DNA from: Christensenella sp. UBA7703
Lineage (GTDB): Bacteria > Bacillota > Clostridia > Christensenellales > CAG-138
Direction: 5' to 3'
DNA length: 64,000 bases
Assembly: GCA_002482505.1 (NCBI GenBank)
Contig: DLGD01000037.1
Span: forward strand, 62,001 to 126,000
The number at the start of each line of letters is the position of its first letter. Position 1 is the first letter of the stretch. The position numbers and the translations under genes are program-made. Shown here piece after piece: positions 1-7,867 of this stretch. The notes under the pieces are model-generated. The model was not told where the DNA came from and made no database searches. It worked only from the letters and a program-made list of their open reading frames with translations.

Positions 1-2
1 AT

Positions 3-434
3 TACCTTCGCGCGGTGACGTCAAGACAGATGGAAGTGGAGCCGGTCCACGCCTATACTCAGCAGGGCGCTTACGAAGGCAATTTTGATCAGCCGATGAG
101 GCCGATGAGGCCGGACGTCATCACGGCGGAGAACCGCTTTGTTCAGCAGAGCGCACAGCAGGTGATGCAGCAACCCGCTCAGCAACCCGTTCAACAGCCT
201 GTTCAGCAGCCCGTGCAACAACCGATGCAGGCGCAGGCTGCCAACCAACAAAGAGAGTTTTCACAGGTTGCCGATAAACTCGCGACAATGTTTGCCGAGG
301 CATACCAGTTGATCAGCCAGTTTAAGTCCAACCTGGATGCGCAACCGGAACCCCAGTCGCGGCCGGCCCAGCCCGCGATGCAGATTTTGCGTCCGGAAGC
401 TGTAAATGCGGATGCGTTCTATCCAAGAAGATAG
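3..434 (+). CDS. C-terminal part of a glutamine-rich hypothetical protein
   Basis: The frame is open to the left edge of the window, so the gene probably starts outside. A GTG at 15 is the first possible start inside but has no visible ribosome binding site. The middle of the protein is low complexity: a run of QQP-A/V/M tetrapeptides near residues 50-72 (counted from 15), encoded by about seven 12-base units with synonymous differences. After it comes a short helical stretch with a repeated hydrophobic pattern (ADKLATMFAEAYQLISQF) and a proline-rich tail. No signal peptide, membrane segment or known domain is seen in the part present. It is followed by a hairpin terminator. I do not recognise a family; the tail could be a flexible linker of a larger protein. 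Confidence 0.6.
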   Translation, partial: YLRAVTSRQMEVEPVHAYTQQGAYEGNFDQPMRPMRPDVITAENRFVQQSAQQVMQQPAQQPVQQPVQQPVQQPMQAQAANQQREFSQVADKLATMFAEAYQLISQFKSNLDAQPEPQSRPAQPAMQILRPEAVNADAFYPRR

Positions 435-484
435 GCGGATTCTGTTGAGTCTTTGAAAGCTACATCATTTTTTAAACAAAAAGA

Positions 485-531
485 AAGCGCAGAAGCTCTG
501 GCTGACAGCAGCCTCGCGTTTGCGCTTTTTG
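485..531 (+). terminator. Hairpin terminator after the glutamine-rich gene
   Basis: AAAGCGCA (485-492) pairs with TGCGCTTT (522-529). Inside is a second stem GGCTG/CAGCC with an ACAG loop. T residues follow on the plus strand and A residues precede on the left, so it could act on both converging transcripts: the gene ending at 434 and the GtrA gene ending at 590. Confidence 0.6.
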
Positions 532-589
532 ATCAAATAGCTTACGTTGTTGTGCATGTGCTCGTGCAAAAGGCATGTATAGAACGAGG

Positions 590-1027
590 TTATTCCGGTT
601 TTGCGCGTTGATACAGAAGGATCTTTCTAGCAAAGAAATTCCAAAAGAGCACAACGGCGGAAGCGATCACCTTGGAAATCATATAGTGCAGCAGCACGAT
701 CTCTGTGAAGCAATACAGCAGCACCTCCGTGAGACCGAGCCCGATGAGGCCGATGAGCGCATAACCCGCAAACTCCAGCACGCGGCCAACCCGCGCATCC
801 TGCGCGCGAAACACGAGCGCACGGGAGAGTAGAAAATTGCAAACAAGCCCCGCGACGAAGCCGAAACATGCCCCGAGGAGATAATGCATCCCCAAGTGCA
901 CACAGAGCCAGAGCACGCCCGCGTCGACAAGAAACGAACACCCGCCAACGAATACATAGCGAAAGAACTGGATGAGTGGTTGTGTGGTCGGCTCCATAAA
1001 CAGCCGCTTGAGCAAGGGTTTCTCCAT
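590..1027 (-). CDS. GtrA-family membrane protein
   Basis: A 145-residue protein with four predicted membrane helices (about 20-44, 47-69, 84-108 and 112-136) and short loops. This is the size and topology of GtrA-like proteins (PF04138), which are thought to help move lipid-linked sugars across the cytoplasmic membrane or otherwise assist cell-envelope glycosylation. The motif FFRYVFVGG at the start of helix 1 and the N-F-L-S-R segment after helix 2 are typical of the family. The start has a good site (ACGGAGGA) about 5 bases upstream. It lies 20 bases after the FAD oxidoreductase gene and is very likely cotranscribed. The substrate cannot be deduced. Confidence 0.85.
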   Translation of the reverse strand: MEKPLLKRLFMEPTTQPLIQFFRYVFVGGCSFLVDAGVLWLCVHLGMHYLLGACFGFVAGLVCNFLLSRALVFRAQDARVGRVLEFAGYALIGLIGLGLTEVLLYCFTEIVLLHYMISKVIASAVVLFWNFFARKILLYQRAKPE

Positions 1028-1047
1028 CGAATCCTCCGTCTGTGTTG

Positions 1048-2592
1048 TTATGATTTTTTCTCGTGATAGCTTTGCTCGGTGTTAACGCTCCAGATGTTTT
1101 CGCGTCCGGGTTGACCTGTGCGGATGCTTTCCACCGCCTCAAACGCCGTTGCCATCGAGTGATCCATGTTGTTGTAGCGGTGTTGCCCGTTGCGCCCAAT
1201 GCAATAAAGGTTTTCGATGCTGTCGAGATACGTTTTTAGGGTATCGATCTCGTCATAGGTGTCAAAATAGGCGGGATATGCCTTCTGTACCCGCTCCCGG
1301 CAACTGCTGAGAATAGGAGTATCGGCAGAGATGATCCCGATATGAACCAGCTCCTCCACCGCAAGAGAGATGCAAGCTTCTTCGCTCATCGACCAGAAGT
1401 CATCGCCTTCGGCGCAAAAATACTCAAGCCCGATCCAGACCGTGTTGAGCGGGTCTTTCACCATATAGGGAGACCAATTGTTGAAAATCTGCACGCGGCC
1501 GAGCTTCACACCCTGATCCTGCACATAGATCCAGCAATCGGGCACGATGTTTCCGAGGGTTTTCATGCCGGTCGAGTTGGTGATTTTTAGCCGCTCGACC
1601 AGCAGCCCGACGGTGACAAAATCCCGATAAGGAAGGCCGGTTGTGATCCTTCGAATCTCCGCCGGAACTTCCGGCAGCCCTTCCACAAGGGCGCAAAGCG
1701 GCATGGACGAGAGTACAAGGTCGCAGGGGAACGATTCGTCCCCGCAGTTGACCGCTGTGATTCGGTTTTGTTCAACGGAAAAGCCGGTCACTTTTTTGCT
1801 AGACAGCACCTCGCCGCCGCGCGCAAAAACCTCTTGGCAAACCGTTTCCCAAAGCTGGCCGGGGCCAAACTTCGGATAAGCAAACTCTTCGATGAGGGAC
1901 GTTTCCACGGTGCGCTTGCTGGCGGGCAGAAGCCGCTGGAGAATGTTTTTGAGGAGCGCGAGGATCGAAAGTCCCTTGACCCGCTGCGCACCCCAGTCGG
2001 CGGAGATGGCGCGCGGATGCCTGCCCCAGACCTTTTCGGTGTAGCTTTCAAAGAACATGCTGTAGAGCACTTTACCGAAACGGTTGATGTAAAAGTTTTC
2101 CAGCGATGTCTCCGGCAGCTTGCGCACACAGGCGTAAAGATAAGAAAACCCAGCGCGCAGCGTGGTAAAAAAGCCCATGTTGCGGATGGTGGACCATTTC
2201 AGGCTGATCGGATACTCATAAAAGCTGCCGCCGAAATAAATGCGCGAGACGCGCCGACGGTTGAGCATGACGCGGTCTTCCGTTTCCGGGTCGGGGCCGC
2301 CGGGGGAAAGACGAGCCGGGCGGGAGAGCACACGCTCATCTAGCGCGGGCTGCCCCTGCATCGGCAGCATCTGCTCCCACCAGGCGGTTACGCGCGCATC
2401 TTTGGAGAAAAAGCGGTGCCCGCCGATGTCGATCCGGTTTCCGGCGTGCGCAACGGTCTTGGAAATGCCGCCGATGCGCGTGTCTTCTTCCAGAATGGTG
2501 ACGCGGTACGATTCCGGCTCAGAAAGCAGCTCATATGCCGCGGTAAGCCCGGCCGGGCCCGCGCCGATGATGACCACATGCGTTTGCTTCAT
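1048..2592 (-). CDS. FAD-dependent oxidoreductase (protoporphyrinogen oxidase / UDP-galactopyranose mutase-like)
   Basis: About 514 residues. The N-terminus has a Rossmann dinucleotide motif, GAGPAG at residues 10-15, followed by an acidic strand end (ILEED) and an RIGG-type FAD contact, as in NAD(P)/FAD amine-oxidase-like enzymes. The body (HRFFSKD, WGRHPRAISADWGAQRVKG) and the C-terminal NGQHRYNNMDHSM segment match a clade of bacterial proteins related to protoporphyrinogen oxidase and UDP-galactopyranose mutase that are often placed beside GtrA or glycosyltransferase genes. The longer frame to 2628 is not used: AAGGAGA lies inside it, 13 bases before the ATG at 2592. It is first in a two-gene unit with GtrA, suggesting a role in modifying a lipid-linked or surface sugar. 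The substrate is unknown. Confidence 0.8.
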   Translation of the reverse strand: MKQTHVVIIGAGPAGLTAAYELLSEPESYRVTILEEDTRIGGISKTVAHAGNRIDIGGHRFFSKDARVTAWWEQMLPMQGQPALDERVLSRPARLSPGGPDPETEDRVMLNRRRVSRIYFGGSFYEYPISLKWSTIRNMGFFTTLRAGFSYLYACVRKLPETSLENFYINRFGKVLYSMFFESYTEKVWGRHPRAISADWGAQRVKGLSILALLKNILQRLLPASKRTVETSLIEEFAYPKFGPGQLWETVCQEVFARGGEVLSSKKVTGFSVEQNRITAVNCGDESFPCDLVLSSMPLCALVEGLPEVPAEIRRITTGLPYRDFVTVGLLVERLKITNSTGMKTLGNIVPDCWIYVQDQGVKLGRVQIFNNWSPYMVKDPLNTVWIGLEYFCAEGDDFWSMSEEACISLAVEELVHIGIISADTPILSSCRERVQKAYPAYFDTYDEIDTLKTYLDSIENLYCIGRNGQHRYNNMDHSMATAFEAVESIRTGQPGRENIWSVNTEQSYHEKKS

Positions 2593-2798
2593 ATACGATG
2601 ACAGGTCTCCTTGTATTCGATGACGCAAGAGCGTGAAATGATGAAAGAACGTGTTCCAATTCGTTCCATTCTACCATTCTTTCCCCGCAAAAAAAAGGCG
2701 TATGGGAATATACATAACGGTTTACACTGGATGGTTTGGGATTCAATTTATAAAATAGGCGCGCATTTTGCGCGGTAGAGCAAAGAGGACGCAGACAA

Positions 2799-4307
2799 AT
2801 GAAGCAAGCGAAGGAAACAAAGCAAATCGAACCGACGCAACAGGAGGCGGGCGCGCTTGTGCTGCCACAACAAAAGAAGAGTGTTAATGCGATCTTGATT
2901 CTGCTGGTTTTTCTGCCGTGCCTCGTTCTAACGCTTCGTTTGGACAACGACATCTGGTTTTTGCTCAACAGCGGGCGGTATGTGCTCCAACATGGAATCC
3001 CGACCATGGAGCCGTTTACGATGCATCAGGATTTCCATTTTGTCATGCAGCAGTGGCTGTCTGCCACGATTTTTTGGAGTATCTATGCAAAATTCGGTGC
3101 GGCTGGCATCCTGGCGCTCGTGTTCGTGGTCTTCTGCGCAACGGTGTTTGTGCTCTATCGGCTGATTTCGCTGCTCTCCGGCGGCAACGAAATTGCAACG
3201 TTCATCACGGCGATGATCGCATCCTCGGCGCTGAAACCCGCGATGATCTCTAGGCCGATGATCTTCACGATGCTGATTCTGATCTGCGAGCTGTATTGCG
3301 TGGAGCAGTTCATCCGTACGAAAAAGCCGCTGTGGCTGCTGCCGCTGCCTGCTTTCTCCGCGCTGATGATCAATCTTCATGCGGCGATGTGGCCGATACA
3401 GTTCGTCATCCTCTTGCCGTATTGCATCGATGCATTCCGGTTCAAGTTCCTCTTTCTTGAAGGAGAAGGCTACCCCAAACGCTTTTTCTTTCCCGCGCTC
3501 GTGCTGATGTTCCTTGCGGGATTTTGTAATCCATACGGTTGGAGCGCGATGAGCTATGTCTTCCGATCCTATGGATTCCAGGAGATCGGCATCGTTTTAG
3601 AGATGCAGCCGGTCGACATCAACAATGCCTCCGGCATACTGGTCTTCGGCTTGTTTTTCCTTCTGCTTGCGTTCTACTTGCTGAAAAAAGAACGCAGTAC
3701 GCGGCTGCGGTTTGCGCTGCTCTCGCTGGGCACGGCGGTGCTGACGCTCTCTTCGCTCAGGAGCTATTCGCTATTCGCCGCCTGCGGAATCTTTCCGCTT
3801 GCGTATTTCTTGCGGGATGTAACGCTGCCGCAGAGCAGGATCCAATCGCAAAAGGGGGTGCTTTGCCTTCGCGCCGTGCTGCTTGTGCTGGTTGCCGTCG
3901 TGGTGGGCGTGCTCGTTATCAGCCGGGTGAGCGAGTTTGATGAAGCAAAGGAAACATCAAAGGCAGCAAACGCGGTGAACTACTTGCTGGAGCAGGAGAA
4001 CACGGATGACATGATTCTCTATACGGGGTATAACGACGGCGGATATGTGGAATACCGGGGGCTAAAACCCTACATCGACCCCAGGGCCGAGGTGTTTGTA
4101 AAGAAGAACAATCAGGTCAAGGATGTCATGAAGGAGTATTACGAACTCGAATCCGGCAAGCTGTATTACAAAGATTTTCTGAATACATACGGCTTTACCC
4201 ATCTTCTTTTAACCCGCGATGAAATGCTGTATGTGATGCTCCCGCACGATGCAGACTATGAGTTGGTTTACGAGGATGACGCGTTTTTAGTCTATCGGTT
4301 AAAGTGA
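2799..4307 (+). CDS. Polytopic membrane protein, GT-C glycosyltransferase-like
   Basis: 502 residues with about 10-11 hydrophobic helices, the first near residues 29-46, after a polar N-terminus. A short loop after helix 1 reads RLDNDIWFLLNSGRYVLQHG, with an acidic D-N-D followed by a G-x-P motif and PFTMH. This resembles the first extracytoplasmic loop of GT-C fold lipid-dependent glycosyltransferases and related proteins. The C-terminal soluble part has NDGGYVEYRG and YIDPRAEVF, also seen in that group. It may transfer sugar from a polyprenyl-phosphate donor, which fits the neighbouring GtrA and FAD enzyme genes. The assignment is at fold level only; it could be an uncharacterised integral membrane protein. 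A purine-rich AAGAGGA lies before the ATG. Confidence 0.6.
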   Translation: MKQAKETKQIEPTQQEAGALVLPQQKKSVNAILILLVFLPCLVLTLRLDNDIWFLLNSGRYVLQHGIPTMEPFTMHQDFHFVMQQWLSATIFWSIYAKFGAAGILALVFVVFCATVFVLYRLISLLSGGNEIATFITAMIASSALKPAMISRPMIFTMLILICELYCVEQFIRTKKPLWLLPLPAFSALMINLHAAMWPIQFVILLPYCIDAFRFKFLFLEGEGYPKRFFFPALVLMFLAGFCNPYGWSAMSYVFRSYGFQEIGIVLEMQPVDINNASGILVFGLFFLLLAFYLLKKERSTRLRFALLSLGTAVLTLSSLRSYSLFAACGIFPLAYFLRDVTLPQSRIQSQKGVLCLRAVLLVLVAVVVGVLVISRVSEFDEAKETSKAANAVNYLLEQENTDDMILYTGYNDGGYVEYRGLKPYIDPRAEVFVKKNNQVKDVMKEYYELESGKLYYKDFLNTYGFTHLLLTRDEMLYVMLPHDADYELVYEDDAFLVYRLK

Positions 4308-4413
4308 CAAAATGCGGCGGGCTTAATCGTTTACCCGGTTTGCCAATCGAGCGCAACTCATTGAAAAAACCGCAGAGATCCGCGGAATATTGGACTTTTT
4401 GCAGCGGAATGTG

Positions 4414-4441
4414 TTGACTTTTCGAAATGATTGAATATACT
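4414..4441 (+). promoter_or_regulatory. Promoter of the TadG-like gene
   Basis: TTGACT (4414-4419), a 16-base spacer, then TATACT (4436-4441), close to the sigma-A consensus. The predicted start of transcription is near 4448, leaving an untranslated leader of about 120 bases before the ATG at 4569. Confidence 0.65.
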
Positions 4442-4447
4442 GACATT

Positions 4448-4568
4448 AACTTGGGTTATGATAGGCTATCCGCGTAACGAGCGGAGCACGATAAACAAAC
4501 GTCGACCAATCTGCGCAGGCGCGCGTCCGGGTTGCCGGAGGGCAGCCCAACAATTTGGAGGGAATTTT
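4448..4568 (+). promoter_or_regulatory. Structured 5' leader with two competing pairings
   Basis: The leader can fold a hairpin GGGTTGCC (4529-4536), loop GGAG, GGCAGCCC (4541-4548) just upstream of the ribosome site at 4557-4562. The same CCCAA bases (4546-4550) can also pair with TTGGG at the 5' end (4451-4455), which would close a multi-stem domain. A further stem TCCGC/GCGGA lies near 4470-4486. Mutually exclusive pairings next to a ribosome site are the architecture of a translational riboswitch or thermosensor. I could not match it to a known class. Confidence 0.35.
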
Positions 4569-5705
4569 ATGCGATCCATCAAACAATGGCTGAAACGCGA
4601 AGTTGGGCAATCCGTCATTCTGGTTGCGCTTTCCATTGCGATGCTTTGCGGTGTTGCGGCGCTTGTCGTAGACCTTGGCATGGTATCCGTCAAAGAAGGG
4701 CAACTGCAAAACGCGGCGGATGCCGCGGCGCTTGCCGCCGCACGCGACCTGCCTTCCGCTGCCACTGCGAAGAATACAGCGGTGACATATGCTGGCTATA
4801 ACGGGGTTTCTGCTGCAAATACCGTTGCGACGACGCCCTATAACGGCAACGCAAGCAGAATCGAGGTTGTCTGCAAACAGACGGTGCAATATACGTTTGC
4901 AAAGATATTCGGCGCAAAGAGCGTTGAGGTTTCCGCGCGTGCCGTTGCGGAAAAAACAGGGGGCGCTTCCGGCCCGTTTGGTTACGCGGTGTTCTCCGGC
5001 GGCAACACGCTGCTGCTGGGCATGTATTCCAGCAACCTGAACATCACAGGAAGCGTACATTCCAACTATTCGCTTCAGATTTCGGGTTCCAGCCAATCGA
5101 TCAGCGGAAACGCGGAAGCGGTCAACTCGCTCAACTGTTATGTTTCCACGTTGACAATCGGCGGATTGGCGCAAGGCGCATCCATCGATATTCAGGGCAG
5201 CACGATCAATGTTCCAAACAGATTGGCCAGCCCGGCTGCGGTCATCGCCATGCCCGATTTTTCGGCGGAAGTGAAGGCAACAGCGGATGCAGCGGGAACG
5301 ACGATCACCGGCAATAAAACATTTTGGGGAACAAACCTGAGCGTGGATAAGCCGATCTATGTCATCGGAAAAGTAGAAGTTGCGGGAAGCACGTTCACCG
5401 GCAATGGTACGATCTGTGCGACGGGCGATATCAACATGAGCGGAAGCATGCTGGAAGCAAACTCGAACACTGCCGTTTGCCTCTATTCGACCACCGGTAA
5501 CATCAGCCTTTCAACGTCTGGTCTGACGATCAATGGGACGCTGTATGCGCCAAACGGGAAGATCGGTATTTATGCGAGCAACATCACGATCTACGGCAGA
5601 GTGATCGCGAAAGAAATTTTGATTACAGGCAGCAATGTCAATATCATTTCCGGTTCCAGCGATCTTGGCTTTCTCTCCGGCGGGGCAATTTCGCTGGTCG
5701 AGTAG
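4569..5705 (+). CDS. TadG-like (Flp pilus-associated) secreted protein
   Basis: 378 residues from the ATG at 4569, preceded by GGAGGG with a 6-base gap; the longer frame from 4431 is rejected because it would start inside the promoter. Residues 13-60 (GQSVILVALSIAMLCGVAAL, then VDLGMV and a QNAADAAALAAA segment) form the membrane anchor typical of Tad/TadE/TadG-like proteins (PF13400). The rest, from about residue 110, is rich in Ser, Thr, Asn and Gly with repeating short strands (ITGS, ISGS, FTGNG, MSGS), suggesting an extracellular beta-helix or bactofilin-like repeat fold. No other tad genes lie next to it, so it may be a stand-alone surface protein rather than part of a pilus operon. Confidence 0.75.
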   Translation: MRSIKQWLKREVGQSVILVALSIAMLCGVAALVVDLGMVSVKEGQLQNAADAAALAAARDLPSAATAKNTAVTYAGYNGVSAANTVATTPYNGNASRIEVVCKQTVQYTFAKIFGAKSVEVSARAVAEKTGGASGPFGYAVFSGGNTLLLGMYSSNLNITGSVHSNYSLQISGSSQSISGNAEAVNSLNCYVSTLTIGGLAQGASIDIQGSTINVPNRLASPAAVIAMPDFSAEVKATADAAGTTITGNKTFWGTNLSVDKPIYVIGKVEVAGSTFTGNGTICATGDINMSGSMLEANSNTAVCLYSTTGNISLSTSGLTINGTLYAPNGKIGIYASNITIYGRVIAKEILITGSNVNIISGSSDLGFLSGGAISLVE

Positions 5706-5755
5706 CGTTGAAAAGAGGAGCGGCAAGAGCCACAATCATACGGTAACGTTCAAAC

Positions 5756-5791
5756 AAACAGAGGGGATGCAAGAATGCATCCCCTCTGTTT
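5756..5791. terminator. Bidirectional terminator
   Basis: A perfect 16-base-pair inverted repeat (5756-5771 with 5776-5791) with a 4-base AGAA loop; one arm begins with AAA and the other ends with TTT. It sits between two converging genes and can serve both strands. Confidence 0.85.
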
Positions 5792-5820
5792 ATGTGAAGA
5801 GTTTAGGGCTTTTGGTTGGA

Positions 5821-6963
5821 TTATGTTCGATCCAACACGCGGCGTAAAAACGGCACCTTCACTTGAATCGCCCGCTCCGGGCACAATTCTTGGCAGCAAT
5901 AGCAGCGGATGCAGCGCTCATAGCGATAGCTTGGCGGATTTTGCTTGTTGCCGTCGTGCCAGTCCACCGCCTTTGGCGTGACAGGGCACATCTTGACACA
6001 GATACCGCAGCGCACGCAGCGCTCCGCTAAGATATACGGGCGCGGTGTGATCGCCTGCTTGATGAAGTTTGGCTGTTGTTTTTTTGGCGCGTCCGTCTCC
6101 GGCTTGCGGTTGACGTTGTAGTCCAGCGCGATAAACGGTTCTATCGGGTCGCCCAGCAGGCGGATTTCCTCGGAGCGATAGGTGCCAGCACCCATCTCGG
6201 CTCCCGCACAATTGGTCAAAACCAGCGCGGGGTCGAGGTTCATGAGCCCGCACATGGTGGCATCCAGCGCGATGGGGTCGGTTGAAAAGAGCAGCACATT
6301 CATCTGCCGCGGATCGCCTCCGCGCGGGCCGTTGCCCTCCATCGCCATGATGCCGTCCATCACATACAGCCGCGGATGCACAAACGAGTTGAGGTCGATC
6401 AGCATCTTCGCAAACTCATATGCGTCCGGCACCTTCACGTGGAACTCGCCCTTGAGTGCGCCGGGCACGCAGCCAAACTGGTTTTTGACCGCGCCGGTCA
6501 CGCGCTGAAACGCATGGGTCTTCATCTTTGGCAGGCTGATGACGCCGTCGCTGTCCAAAACCGCGTTTGCAATCGTAAACTTCTTGTTCTGCTTGCCTTC
6601 GGGATAATGCGCTTCCCGTCCTGCGCGGAAGTCGGCAAGTGGGATTTGCAGCTGCTCTGCAACCTCGGCACAGCCCGTCTTCTTCGCTGCGGTATCGGGC
6701 GATTGAAATCCCGGCGAGTCGCCGTAGGAAAGCTTCGCGCCCGCGCGCTGAAGCACCTGCGCAACTGCGCGGAACACGGCAGGATGCGTGGTGACGCATT
6801 TTTCCGGCGCGTCCCCGGTGAGCCAATTGAGCTTGAGGAGGATCTTTTCTTCCGGCTTGACGAACTGCTGCGCTCCACCGAGGAGGGAAAGCCCCCGCTC
6901 GACCGCGGCGAGCACTTCACCTTCGTCATAACTCCTGCAGGAGATGATTGCGACGTCTGACAT
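5821..6963 (-). CDS. DUF362 protein with two 4Fe-4S ferredoxin clusters
   Basis: 380 residues. Residues 1-300 match DUF362 (PF04015), with the typical LKLNWL, VTTHPAV and DSPGFQ segments and LPKMKTHAFQRVTGAVKN. The C-terminus is a ferredoxin domain with two CxxCxxCxxxCP motifs: Cys316, 319, 322, 326 and Cys351, 354, 357, 361. Such proteins are predicted cytoplasmic redox or iron-sulfur proteins; the physiological reaction is not established. The gene is monocistronic, between the araD terminator upstream and a strong bidirectional terminator downstream. AAGGAA precedes the ATG. Nothing nearby indicates a partner. Confidence 0.88.
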   Translation of the reverse strand: MSDVAIISCRSYDEGEVLAAVERGLSLLGGAQQFVKPEEKILLKLNWLTGDAPEKCVTTHPAVFRAVAQVLQRAGAKLSYGDSPGFQSPDTAAKKTGCAEVAEQLQIPLADFRAGREAHYPEGKQNKKFTIANAVLDSDGVISLPKMKTHAFQRVTGAVKNQFGCVPGALKGEFHVKVPDAYEFAKMLIDLNSFVHPRLYVMDGIMAMEGNGPRGGDPRQMNVLLFSTDPIALDATMCGLMNLDPALVLTNCAGAEMGAGTYRSEEIRLLGDPIEPFIALDYNVNRKPETDAPKKQQPNFIKQAITPRPYILAERCVRCGICVKMCPVTPKAVDWHDGNKQNPPSYRYERCIRCYCCQELCPERAIQVKVPFLRRVLDRT

Positions 6964-7085
6964 AATTCGTATTCCTTCCCTTTGAGGGTTCTTTCTTGTT
7001 TCGTTCGGAGGATCGATTCAAGTGTAGTGTAGCGCGTAAACAGCGGGCGAGCAAACAAAATCTTTCTTGAGTGATTGACCAGCAC

Positions 7086-7119
7086 AAAAAAGACGCTGCC
7101 TGATTCAGACAGCATCTCT
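7086..7119 (-). terminator. Terminator of the araR-kinase-araD operon
   Basis: On the minus strand, about 10-12 paired bases (GATGCTGTCTGA with TCAGGCAGCGTC, two G-U pairs) are followed by six T residues. It lies about 25 bases after the araD stop codon. Confidence 0.85.
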
Positions 7120-7141
7120 TGGAGAATGAAATTTGTCGTTA

Positions 7142-7837
7142 TCAGTGCTTTTCCTGTCCGTAATAGGCGTTTTTACCGTGCTTTCGCAGATAGTGCTTGT
7201 CCAGCAGATCCGGATTCAGGTGTGCATCTGGCGCGAGCGTGAGCGTGTGCCACGCCATCATCGCGGCTTCTTCGAGCACTGCCGCATGATAGACCGCCTC
7301 GGCGGCGTCCTTGCCCCAGGCGAACGGCCCATGCTCCTGCACGAGAATCGCGGGCATGGCGACGGGGTCGATGCCCTGCATCGCCTCGACGATCACGTTT
7401 CCGGTCTCCAGCTCATATTCGCCTTCGATCTCGCGCTTGCTCAGCGGCCTCGTGACGGGCACATCGCCGTAAAAATAGTCCGCGTGCGTGGTGCCGAGTG
7501 CGGGAATCGCCCGTCCTGCCTGCGCGAAGATCGTTGCCCAGCGGGAATGCGTGTGTACCACGCCGCCGATGGCCGGGAATGCGCGATAGAGCGCCAGATG
7601 CGTCGGCGTATCGGAAGACGGGCGAAGATCGCCCTCAACCACCTTGCCGGTGACAAGATCGACACAGACCATCTGCTCCGCCTGCATCGCCTCATAGGTC
7701 ACACCCGAAGGTTTGATGACCATGATGCCGCTTGCGCGGTCGATGGCGCTGACATTGCCCCATGTGAACGCGACGAGGTTGAGTTTCGGCAGTTGCAGGT
7801 TTGCTTCCAGCACCTGCTGCTTGAGTGCTTCCAACAT
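7142..7837 (-). CDS. araD: L-ribulose-5-phosphate 4-epimerase
   Basis: 231 residues, the usual length of AraD. It belongs to the class II aldolase/adducin fold (PF00596) and converts L-ribulose 5-phosphate to D-xylulose 5-phosphate in the cytoplasm, the last step of the arabinose isomerase pathway. The metal and catalytic residues known from the E. coli enzyme are visible: Asp76, His95 and His97 (in VVHTHSRW), Asp120 (THADYF) and His169 (QEHGPF). The C-terminal HYLRKHGKNAYYGQ is characteristic of AraD. It is last in the operon with the FGGY kinase (30-base gap) and araR, opposite the divergent araA gene. Confidence 0.96.
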   Translation of the reverse strand: MLEALKQQVLEANLQLPKLNLVAFTWGNVSAIDRASGIMVIKPSGVTYEAMQAEQMVCVDLVTGKVVEGDLRPSSDTPTHLALYRAFPAIGGVVHTHSRWATIFAQAGRAIPALGTTHADYFYGDVPVTRPLSKREIEGEYELETGNVIVEAMQGIDPVAMPAILVQEHGPFAWGKDAAEAVYHAAVLEEAAMMAWHTLTLAPDAHLNPDLLDKHYLRKHGKNAYYGQEKH

Positions 7838-7867
7838 GGCGAGGTTCCCTTCCCGGTCAAAACCGGA

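Noticed and set aside
2592..2628. Longer N-terminus for the FAD oxidoreductase
   Set aside because: The extra 12 residues precede the Rossmann strand without conservation and contain the ribosome binding site used for the ATG at 2592.
4448..4568. Assigning the TadG leader to the c-di-GMP-I riboswitch class
   Set aside because: The conserved core (ACGCAAAGCC-type segment and GAAA tetraloop receptor) is missing; only an isolated AAACAAAC resembles it.
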